From positions 3,720,001 through 3,784,000 of the forward strand of contig JAPFFF010000006.1 of the NCBI GenBank assembly GCA_039105265.1: DNA of 64,000 nt, given 5' to 3'. The position numbers were made by a program, and so were the translations under genes. The first letter of the stretch is position 1. The number at the start of each line of letters is the position of its first letter. The DNA comes from Tritrichomonas musculus (Eukaryota > Parabasalia > Tritrichomonadida > Tritrichomonadidae). Below are positions 33,157-41,987 of this stretch, in pieces. The notes under the pieces are model-generated. The model saw only the letters and a program-made list of their open reading frames with translations. It was not told the origin of the DNA and did not search any database.

Positions 33157-34730
33157 CCTCAAAAATCGGTACAGATTAAAATGAATAATTGAACGGCCAT
33201 AAAATTGGGACTTGTGTTCAATGATCAAAGCAAATATGGTGCAATGAAGGATACTTACCAACTTACACTTTATTCATTGTATTCTTTTCATTGTCCTCTC
33301 AAGTTATTCTCCTTCAACAACGTTCCATTTCTATTAAGACAATAAAATTAATTCATCATTGACCTGTGATGCTCAAAATTTAGGATGTTTTTCGAGAAGA
33401 TAACGGTACAAAATTCAGCTATAAGATGAAATTTGTAGCAGAGAATTACAAAATCTATCTTGGAGATAGAAAATATTGTTAACGGTTTATTCATTAAAAA
33501 AATGGAAAGTTTTTCGAGTATAATAAATGCATTAAATTCATTTATATTATAATTTACGAATTCAATTATCTCATGTTACAGTAGTAATATATTGATATAT
33601 AATTTTAAGTGCAGAAAATCCTCATTCAAGGAAATCTTCATGTAATTAATATGAGTATGCATTCTCTTTTTATTTGTATTCAGCCAAATGCTATAGATGT
33701 ATTCTGCAGACATTTCCATTTCCTGCAGTTTCTACTTTGTACAGATACTTTGGAGAAGAAATGAACAGGTAAATAGATTATATATGTAGCAAAAGATACT
33801 AGCGTTTTTTAATTGACTCATACGTAGAAGTATTTTACATTCCTTTTGCCCGCCCTTGAATTATATCAAGTGAAGCCATGGTGGCAAGTAAGAATCCTGT
33901 GTGCACAAAACATCAAAAAATAGCCAGGTTTATTTATATCAACTACAACCATTGTTCCCAAAAATACCTATGCTTCCCATTTTTTTAAAACAAAAAGCAT
34001 CATCAAAATTTGTTTTAGAAAATTTAAATGGCATGTTTTATTCAAAAAACATTTTAGGAAATTTGGCGATTGATTTATTTTTCAGTCTCTACAAATGGAG
34101 ACAACGGTGTAGATCAATATCATATTCAAGAATTTTATGATTTTGATCAGCTATTTAAAAAATGAATGTGAAAAAATTAGAAATCTAGTCAAAAGAAGAA
34201 AATATTTTTCAGATTATAGTAAGGCAATTCGCTTTGAAGATGACTATGCCATTTTTAGAAGCAATTTCTATTAATGAAAATCTCATATTTTCGTATTACT
34301 TGCTTCCATTCATCATTTGGCAATGCGTAATCAGGTGTTTAAATTAAACGAATACATATAAGGTCGATTTTTTAACATTCTGTTTACCACTATTCAAACA
34401 AAGAGTATGATAGTTTCAAAGGATCGAATCCTTAGGCTCGTTTTTATTGGAAAAAAAGCAGAGAAATGCCTAGTTTTGTCCTGCTGGACAAGAACAGATT
34501 CGATCTTTTTTACAAAGGTTATCAAATTGTGCATTTGAAAAACCTTTGGTTATACTAGAGAGTATTTGAATAATGGTATTGATCTCTTTAGAAAAATCTA
34601 AAACAAAATTGAATAAAAAAGATTTTCACTTTTTTACTTGAAAATTCATAAGAATATAAAAACAAAATGAATGATTTCATTAAATAATTGGCATTGAAAA
34701 TTTCTAATTCACCTTATTGAATAAATATGG
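32640..34730. other. region without a supportable gene
   Basis: About 2.1 kb containing a T28 tract (33125-33152) and scattered short frames. The composition between about 33180 and 34560 is a little less AT-rich than true intergenic DNA here, suggesting a badly decayed coding element, but I cannot name a family. The 79-codon frame at 33901-34140 lacks an ATG-initiated, family-like product. Confidence 0.4.
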
Positions 34731-34749
34731 CCTACAAAGTGTCATAAAA

Positions 34750-34950
34750 ATGGATGAAACAAGGGTAAAAACACAGAATTTATCATCAAAAATTATAGCA
34801 TTAAAAAGAAAAGATATTGCTTTAGAGAAAAAATTGATATGAAAGACAAAGAAGCAACAACATATATTGGAGCAATTAGTTATGATCCAGAATAAGATAT
34901 ACCTTTGGGAATTGTTGCAAAAAGCATTTCAGTAAAGTGAAAGCAAATTT
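34750..34950 (+). pseudogene. decayed pogo-like transposase fragment
   Basis: Around 34750 the frame MDETRVKTQNLSSKIIALKR appears; after a shift, a second frame reads TTYIGAISYDPE, a stop, then DIPLGIVAKSISVK. MDET followed some 45 residues later by a beta-strand and LGI resembles the first catalytic Asp region of DDE_1 (pogo/Jerky) transposases. It parallels NVDESGFIRR...GNHVSVVAF in the better copy at 35520-36305. At least one shift and stops break it. Confidence 0.45.
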
Positions 34951-35362
34951 TCAATTCATTAAAATGATAATGAATTAATTTCACACTCAAGTATTTAAAA
35001 ATTGTTAAAAAAAAAAAAAAAAAAAATAATCAAGATTTTTCATTAGTTTTTGGCATATATAAAATCCATATAAACGAGAAAGTCAGAGAAGAAGCCAAGA
35101 GGCTTGGTTTTCTGTTGATATTTGCACTTGCTCTTGGAATAGCCGAATACTAGCCTCTTGATATTTCCTTTTTTGGATAGGGGGTCCAACGATAGAAAAT
35201 TTTTGAGTTTTTTCAGCCTTAATAAATATTTAAAAAAAATATTATAAAATTATCAGCAACTTATTTACAACTTAAAAAATAAATTATTTTTGAAAAAGAT
35301 CTATTAGCAGTGGAGATTCCACTTTTTAAATTTCTGAAGGTTTGTTTGATTTGCCATAAAAA

Positions 35363-35520
35363 ATGTCTAAGTGGACCTACAGCGAAGATGTCGAATTATA
35401 TAACAAAGTTGATGAATATGGTAAAAAGTGGACAATTATTTCATCTTTTTTCCCAAATAAATCGCCCGGAAGTGTTCAAAAACATTATATCGCATTACAA
35501 AATTCTCAATTTTCTCCTAT
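35363..35520 (+). pseudogene. Myb/SANT-domain gene, 5' part (interrupted)
   Basis: An ATG at 35363 opens MSKWTYSEDVELYNKVDEYG, with KKWTIISSFFPNKSPGSVQK completing one SANT/Myb repeat with three regularly spaced aromatic residues. After FSPI the frame runs antisense into the transposase and no longer makes sense. The probable 3' remainder resumes at about 36530. The gene lies within transposon ends; a DNA-binding SANT protein could be an element-encoded accessory or a captured host gene. Confidence 0.55.
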
Positions 35521-36305
35521 TAAAAAGCGACAACTGAAACGTGATTTCCATCAGTGGAATCACGGAAGCAAGGTTGAGTCGGACAGTCCTTTCTAAAGAC
35601 ACAGTTTTTTGATTTATTCTTTAAAAGCCTCCTAATAAATCCCGATTCATCAACATTTATTATTACTGGAGGATATGGGCATTTATTAACTTCTCCTTTC
35701 AGCCTATTAAAGTAATCATAAACTTCTTCTTCGCTAACGTCGAACCTCTTGCTCTCAAGAGAATGAATCTTCATTACCATAAGAATATCTTTATATTTCG
35801 ACTTGAAGTTAAACCACCATTGACGATCAAGAATAATGAATTTACCTTGTTTTAATGCATAATTCTGCATCCAGTTTCTAGCCTCTTTTGGAGATAAGCA
35901 ATCTCCATGTTCTTGACAGATTAGAATTTGATTTAAGAGACACTCTTCTTCTTCTTCTGTGATCAATGGAGGGCGTCCGATGCTCTGATGCTCATTTATT
36001 TCCTCTTCTTCCTCTTCTTCCTCTTCCTCTTCTTCTTCATCATAGATATCATTTTCATCATCATCATCTTTGTCTTTACCAATAAGTAAGTAATATGTTT
36101 TAGACGAAATACCAAGTATTGAGCATATGTTTCTAACTGTGAATTCATGATTAATAAAAAAATCGAATTGATTATTAAATGATATATAAAATGCATCATT
36201 AATATCATCTGGAATTAACTCATCCCAATTTTGTTTTTGGCTGAGAGATGGGTTTTTTTTGATATTTTCTAAAATAAAAACTCTTGAGCGCGGATAAATG
36301 TTCAT
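35520..36305 (-). pseudogene. pogo/Jerky-like transposase, C-terminally truncated
   Basis: A 261-codon frame from an ATG at 36303-36305. Residues 50-75 (VRNICSILGISSKTYYLLIG) form a helix-turn-helix, followed by an Asp/Glu-rich linker (78-100) and a CENP-B-type HTH (about 105-180: KEARNWMQNYALKQGKF, QWWFNFKSKYKDI). Then comes the start of a DDE_1 domain with the first catalytic Asp in VIINVDESGF (about 215) and a strand GNHVSVVAF at the C-terminus. Full transposases continue for about 150 residues with two more acidic residues; these are missing, so the copy cannot be active alone. The break coincides with the junction to the Myb frame. Confidence 0.7.
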
Positions 36306-36368
36306 TTAATATTAAATTAATTTTTCAAAGAAATTCAATGTGCTACGATAGATAATATAGAAAAAGAA

Positions 36369-36493
36369 TGTTTTCCAACTTTTTCAATTTCAACAAAAAG
36401 TTGGAAAACATTTTTTTTCTATATCAATTAAATATATTTGACCAAATATATTTGACCTTTTTTTTTGAAAAAAGTATGTTTTCCAACTTTTTA
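36369..36493. repeat. triple ATGTTTTCCAACTTTTT inverted repeats
   Basis: ATGTTTTCCAACTTTTT occurs at about 36369-36385 and 36477-36493, with its inverse AAAAAGTTGGAAAACAT at about 36395-36411. The second and third form a 99-bp element of their own; the first sits just upstream of the transposase ATG and may be the surviving terminal repeat of the transposase element. Confidence 0.6.
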
Positions 36494-36519
36494 ATAATTT
36501 TTTGACGTTTTTAATTTTT

Positions 36520-37062
36520 TGACTTTACTGTAATAACAATTCAAATTCTATTGAATCGATAGATCAAAATCGTTCAAATATTGAAATTAAAAAAATCCTT
36601 CAAAAAACATTGAGAAACAAAGAGAAAATTTCGCAATTATCTAAATTTGCAAATAATCTAATATTTCAAGCAATAATTGAATTTTCCTTGGAATTTCCAA
36701 CAGCAAACCCTTCTTTATCTTTACTTTTGCTAGACATGTTCGAAAATATTGAATATCCAAAAAAAATTTTTTTAGAAATTAGTAAAAATATTGAATGTAA
36801 ATCACTTTTACAATTTTGTAGAACATTTTTTGTTTTAAATGATGATGACTTACAAATTATAGATTATATTCAATCTGATAAATTTTTCTTCCAAGGACCA
36901 GTATTTGGAAAAAAATCGAAAGACATTATAATGGAGAATGCGAGAAAAGAAAAAAAAGAGAAAAAAACTGCAATTATTGAAGAACTAAAGTGTTGCTTTT
37001 ACCGGAAATATTTATACCTGATTTTTTTTTTACCAGAAATTTTTTTTTTTCTATTCAATTAG
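36520..37062 (+). pseudogene. probable 3' part of the interrupted Myb gene
   Basis: An open stretch starting after a stop at about 36515 has no usable ATG. It reads SIDQNRSNIEIKKILQKTLR, then a helical region (NPSLSLLLLDMFENIEYPKK, SLLQFCRTFFVLNDDDLQII). Good coding character ends near residue 125, where a small hairpin element (36990-37151) begins and gives an artefactual Phe-rich tail. Its position downstream of the SANT fragment, with the transposase between, suggests one gene split by insertion. The link is inferred. Confidence 0.4.
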
Positions 37063-37151
37063 TTTTGTCAAAATGATATGATACAATAACCTTATTTTAA
37101 ATTTTTACCGGTAAATGTTTCCTCTATAGGAAGTTCCGGCAAAAGTAATAC
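36990..37151. repeat. about 160-bp MITE-like hairpin
   Basis: GTGTTGCTTTTACCGGAAAT (36990 on) is imperfectly inverted at 37131-37151 (AAGTTCCGGCAAAAGTAATA). A further TTTTTACCGGTAAATG lies between. It is inserted at the 3' end of the split Myb reading frame. Confidence 0.5.
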
Positions 37152-37650
37152 TGAATTAATAAAATAAAGGAAATTGAAATACAGGAATATACTTATAATT
37201 GAATATTAATAATATATACATACACAATTTACTTCATTCTTATAATTTATTGCTAAGTATTCTTCGTAATTCAAACAAAGCAATAAAAAAAGAATGTATA
37301 TTTTTGGATATATATTTTATTTATTTACTTTTTTTTAAAAAAAATTCAAATCAAACAAAGTCTCTCAATTTTAAAATGTGGAATCTCCACTGCTAATAGA
37401 AATATGAGAATAAAAAGTTTATTAAAAAATATAATATCCTATCTATATAATTAATATTATAAAATAATTAAAATCGTATTAATATTTACTTTTTACATTC
37501 AATTTTCTATCGTTGGACCCCCTATTTTTTTGGTAAGAAAAAAAAAAAAAAAAAAATACTGGCTGATGATGAATAGAAAGATCCAATCAATATCAACAAA
37601 AAGAAGCATGAAAACATCACTAAATATATGGGAAATATTTTTACATAGTA

Positions 37651-37758
37651 TATGGATACCTCCAAGAGACCGTTTGGAGGAACTTTGAGATGTTTTTTGC
37701 TCCAAGGAAGTATTTTCATTTGAAAGTTCCTCCAAACTGTCTCTTGGAGGTATCCATA
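37651..37758. mobile_element. 108-bp MITE with 7-bp target duplication
   Basis: TATGGATACCTCCAAGAGAC (37651 on) is inverted at the right end (GTCTCTTGGAGGTATCCATA, to 37758), and the stem extends through GTTTGGAGGAACTTT, about 38 bp with one mismatch, around a short loop. CATAGTA flanks both ends (37644-37650 and 37759-37765), a 7-bp duplication. Seven to eight bp suggests an hAT/P-type mechanism. Confidence 0.75.
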
Positions 37759-37949
37759 CATAGTATAACAAAAAGTTAGTTACATTACCTCTGAAGAAAT
37801 AATTTATTTATATTGTGAAATTGTAAATAACCAATGGCAGTTGAGGTCAATATTGACCTTGATTCTTAACATAGGGAAAAAAAAAAAAAAACAGGAACTT
37901 TTTTGAACTTTTGTAAAAGATAGCTTGAGGCTAGTTTTTTATTAGTCAA

Positions 37950-38434
37950 TAATTGGTTTTTATTATGAACATTGGCTTATAAGAAAACCAGTCAAAACTG
38001 TTACATATTCAAATGAAACAACAATCATCCAACAAATTGTCGAAATCCCATCCTCAGGCTCACCACCACAAACTTCATGTATTGTAATCCCAAATGTTGA
38101 CTAACAAGGTAAGCAGAAAACAAAAAATTTTACACTTAGATTAAAAACAAACGCTGACCCACCAATTTTCTGGGCATTATTATATGTTCCACAAGGAAAT
38201 AATCCATCAAAGATAACATTATAACCCAACGGATCTCTTTATGAGCCAGCACAAAATGTAATTATGAGAGGAATTATTTCTAAAAATTCAGCTCAAGATA
38301 TATTCGGATCTAGATTAGCTCGTAATTTGAACTCAGGAGATAGGATTATTTTAGCTTTAAGTTGCGGTTCTACAGATCCCAGTGCCCAAAATGCATCAGT
38401 TCAAGGTATATGTAATTATGTTATTACATATTAA
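37950..38434 (+). pseudogene. endogenous CRESS-DNA-virus capsid-like relic
   Basis: One frame of about 150 codons, with in-frame TAA at 38102-38104 and 38222-38224 and a terminal TAA at 38432, has the signature of capsid (jelly-roll) proteins of circular Rep-encoding ssDNA viruses. A basic N-terminal stretch is followed by a conserved QGK-type strand, WALLYVPQG, GSLYEPAQNVIM, SRLARNLNSGDRIILAL, and a final GICNYVITY strand. These appear in the usual order and spacing. No usable ATG leads the frame. Known protist CRESS viruses infect Entamoeba and Giardia, so integration into a trichomonad genome is plausible. The stops make it a dead copy under the standard code. No Rep gene was found nearby. 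Confidence 0.65.
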
Positions 38435-38445
38435 AATTTTCGTAA

Positions 38446-39530
38446 ATGCCGGATCACAATTCATTTTTTATTATTTTCGATCCACATCGTATTCAACAAA
38501 AAAATTCAAATTACTACTCGAAAAAAGGCCAGATTATACAACAGAAAGATGTCAATAGAGAAATTTTTAACAATATTGAAGAAATTAAAAAGGCCAGATT
38601 ATATTCCATTTATATTGTGGAATTTCGGAAAATAATTTAGTTACAGTGATCTTCCTCAATGATCCAAAGTTAAAAGAATATATTCAGTTTCAAACTACAG
38701 AATTTCAAAAAGTTATTGAATAGACAATAGGTTTCCATTTTTCAGATGAATCAACAACCACAGGAGTAGATCTCATGGCGTATTTCTGGCTAAAAATTCA
38801 TTTATTATTATTATATATTATTATATATGATCCAAATAATGTGCTTTCAATAAACCAAACACATAAACAAAAATCTTATACTATTGTTCCCACACATACT
38901 AATAGAATGCCATACTATGACATTGAAAGAATAAAAGCGATGATTCCGATAATGCGCCTTAATGGCTTAATAAATGATGAAGTAATCAACGAAATCCAAC
39001 TTAATCGTCTTAGATTAATATTGTATAATTTAGCAAGAGGAGAAGCGTTCCTTTTACCAGAACTGATTCCACAATTGGATTGGCAAGAATTAGATCCATT
39101 TGACTTTGAGCTTCCAATTAATATTCCAACCTGGACGGGAGAGCACGAAAGATATATATTTCTACACTATTTTCTATACTTTGAAAAAGACGAAGAATTC
39201 TCGATTGAATCAATAAATTAAAAATTTAATACACAAAGTGACCCAAATTTTGGCGAATTAGGTTTTCGATGGATTTACTTAACTCCAGATCAGGATATAT
39301 TATTATTTAATGCCGTTAGATATAAAATCTGGAATTTTTGCTGGTTTCAAGAAAATCCTCGAAATGATTAGCAATCTGTCATCTTGTCTAGTAGATATAA
39401 TGGAACTGATCAAATTCTCCAATCAACAACGACAACTCAGAGAGAACAGATAATAGTTCTAATATCATACGGCAGGGGAACAAATCATCTACCTGCTGAA
39501 ATGTCCGATTTAGTTTTAACTTTTAATAAA
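38446..39530 (+). pseudogene. second viral-like reading frame, broken
   Basis: Directly after the capsid-like frame comes a second broken coding region. A 65-codon ATG frame (38446-38640) passes by a shift into a long frame from about 38637 to 39530, interrupted by TAG (38721), TAA (39219) and TAG (39369). Recognisable stretches include TVIFLNDPKLKEYIQ, WTGEHERYIFLHYFLYF and, near the end, SSRYNGTDQILQ and EQIIVLISYGRGTN. The last part parallels the final strands of the capsid-like frame (QSVIL against QNVIM, EQIIVLISYG against DRIILALSCG), so it may be a second jelly-roll protein. The family is otherwise unknown. Its tail overlaps an antisense coding-like stretch. Confidence 0.45.
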
Positions 39531-39561
39531 AATAAATATAAAATTTATATTTTAAAAATAA

Positions 39562-39696
39562 TTATAATAGTAAGTAAGCTATTTGTGCCAATATCCGAAT
39601 TGTTTTTTCGAATTTCGTGCCCAGCTTCTCTCTAGTAATAGAATCTGGTAATTTCTGAAGCAATGACAAAACTTCTTCATCATCACTTTCAAAACT
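39562..39696 (-). pseudogene. unassigned coding-like 3' fragment
   Basis: On the minus strand about 44 codons read SFESDDEEVLSLLQKLPDSI, then REKLGTKFEKTIRILAQIAY and a stop. The acidic-then-helical sequence looks like the end of a real protein, but no longer exon or start is visible upstream. It may be a fragment dragged in by rearrangement. Confidence 0.3.
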
Positions 39697-39699
39697 CTA

Positions 39700-41980
39700 A
39701 AAAATACTTTTTGCTTAAAAAATAAAGTTTTTCGAGAGGTATTCATGTAGAGAATTTGACGAAATATTGAAATTTTGATCATTATTTCTTTATTTTTATT
39801 TTGTAACTAAGATTGAACTTTAATGAATAAGAATTTTATACTCTTATTTTTGAGATATTTCTATTTTTATTTTTCAGAATAAAAATGGTTTTATAATTGA
39901 GAGGCCATAATAATTTTTTATATAAAAATTGATGTAATATAGATATATATTTAATTTTATTTTATTATTTATTATTGTATATATATTTATATATTATATT
40001 AATAATTATATGTTTAAAAAACATTTATTTTCTAAAGATATACTTGTTTATATTTTATTTTATTTTAAAAAAATTTTTAACTTTTTCAGTTAATATATTT
40101 TTTTATTGAAATAATAAACTTTTCGTATCCTAGTAATATTTTTATTTAAACATTATTTTGATCTATATAAATGATTTATATTACTATTTATATACAATTA
40201 ATATTTTATATTTAAGTTTTTTATAATATATTAAATAGATAAACTAACAAAAAAAAAAATGAAAAATTCAATTAAACGATGATTTTAAATTGAATTTCTA
40301 AATATATTAGTTGGTTTGTATTGTGATTGTTTTTTGGTTTTCAATATATTAAATATTAAAATTAATTTAATAAACAGGCAACAAATTATATACCTAAATA
40401 AAAAACATTTTTATAATATTTTTATGAAGATGAGCAAATTTATATTTTTCAAGAATCATTTCACTAATAACTTCACTTCACCGAAAATAATCATCTCACA
40501 TCACTAAGAATAATAACGTACATAAATACGATGAAAAATAATTCAAAATAATCAAAAATATTAATTACATTTTTCTTTAAAATAAGAGTATAAAGTAACT
40601 TATATACATAATAATATTTATTTAAATATATATTATTATTATATTGTACAATTAGTGTATTATTATTTCGTAAAGCAATTGAGAAATAAGTCATTTTCTA
40701 ATATTTTTTATGTAAATTTGTGTTTAAATCTATATATGGCTAGTAATATAGAAATTCAACAGATAATATGTTTTATAAATAAAGTATAAAATATTATTAT
40801 TGATTTGTAATTCATAAATAATTTATTTGACTCGAGATATAAACGAAATATCATTTTTTAAATGGTTTTTAAATTCTCAACATCCATTAAAACAAATTAT
40901 AGCAAATGCTAGTATTGGATATATAGAAGTAAATAATCTTAATATTTTTTCATAAGATAAAATATTCATTCATTTAAACTAAAAATAAAAAAATCAAATA
41001 ACGAGTTTTCACTTCACATGAATACCTCTGTTTTTCGGAAAAAAGTAGTTTTTTCCGACAACGTTTTGAATGATTTTTGATCGTTCAGTCAAATAAATTC
41101 AGAAAAAAGTTTCGGAAAAATCAACATTTTTCTGAAAAATTGTATTTTTTTCGAAAAAAAAGTTTTTTCGAAAAACCCCTATTATTTCTTCTGGCTTATT
41201 TTCAATACCTCTTTTTTGAGATTTTAAATTATTAATTTCATTAAATATGCAATTAAAAATGTTTTTTAATTTGGAGATATCGTTACTATCATTTTCGATA
41301 GGCGGTTTAACCGTTCGTAAAACGTCAAAAATTTTCATTAAGATTAAAAAAGATAGATTTTATTAAATAAATAAGATATTATTATACTATATTAATATTT
41401 ATTTATATAAATACTATAAGTATTAAAAAATATATATTCTATCATTAAAAAAATTCATTTTTTATTTTTCTGAGAGATAAAAACTTTTTCAAATGTTTAA
41501 ATTTCATATAGTTATAAAAATTTCTACCAAAATATAGCCTATTTTATTTATACTTTTTAAAATATAATATTAAAATACTAATTGGAAGAGCAAAATAGAA
41601 AATGAACCATAATAATAAAAGTAAATGATAACTTGTCAAAGACAGAAAACAACAGCAATAACAATAATAAAAAACAGCAGTATGATGCTAGCAACAAATA
41701 ATAACAGTAAAAATAGTAACAATACAACTTGTATGACAATAACAAAAGTATAATGATCTGGTGAAAAAAAAGCAGCCATAAAAAAATAGTGGAATGACAT
41801 GAGAAACAACAACAACAACAATAACATTAGCCATACATGGAATCAAAATGACACAAATTATAGTAACAATAAAACTAAATTTATAATAATAAAATAATAT
41901 GAATCTCTCTTTTTTTTTTTCTTTAATTAATATTATAATGCAAATAAAATAGAACAATAGTTTTTAATAATAATAAAATC
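39700..41980. other. AT-rich gene-poor region
   Basis: About 2.3 kb, mostly AT-rich. A cluster of TTTTTCGGAAAAAA-type inverted repeats lies at 41030-41180. Frames at 40316, 40491, 41636 and 41688 are low-complexity. A 79-codon minus frame (41099-41338) runs through the inverted repeats and has no family. CAACAA/AAC-type triplet repeats occur around 41645-41830. Confidence 0.5.
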
Positions 41981-41987
41981 AATCTTT

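Larger units (their letters stand above)
35299..37402. mobile_element. inner element with GCAGTGGAGATTCCAC ends
   Basis: CTATTAGCAGTGGAGATTCC (35301 on, extending to 35322) is inverted at 37379-37400 (GTGGAATCTCCACTGCTAAT). The immediate dinucleotide outside GCAGTGG is TA on both sides. The pair lies just inside the outer GGGGGTCC ends, so one element inserted near the tips of another, or these are subterminal repeats of the same element. It encloses the Myb-like frames. Confidence 0.6.
35180..37522. mobile_element. 2.34-kb TA-flanked composite transposon
   Basis: GGGGGTCCAACGATAGAAAA (35180-35199) is inverted exactly at the right end (37503-37522, TTTTCTATCGTTGGACCCCC); the perfect match extends two bases inward and includes TA on each side (35178-35179, 37523-37524). 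This is a clean DNA transposon end pair with TA target duplication. The interior contains a second pair of inverted repeats, a Myb-like reading frame split in two, a pogo-type transposase fragment and smaller hairpins, so it is an insertion-within-insertion assembly. Confidence 0.75.

Noticed and set aside
33901..34140. 79-codon ORF
   Set aside because: It starts at a non-ATG codon and matches no family; the surroundings are full of stops in every frame.
35090..35160. AAGAGGCTTGG / AGCCTCTTG inverted pair
   Set aside because: Short and imperfect; it does not coincide with any element boundary.
37499..37771. Two overlapping minus-strand ORFs
   Set aside because: They run through the transposon end, a poly(A) tract and the MITE; the translation is an artefact of these repeats.
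37844..37859. Perfect palindrome AGGTCAATATTGACCT
   Set aside because: A 16-base palindrome is expected by chance occasionally in 64 kb of AT-rich DNA, and no second copy or function was found.
41099..41338. 79-codon minus-strand ORF
   Set aside because: The N-terminal half looks mildly coding, but the rest lies in TTTTTCGAAAAA inverted repeats and nothing supports a family.
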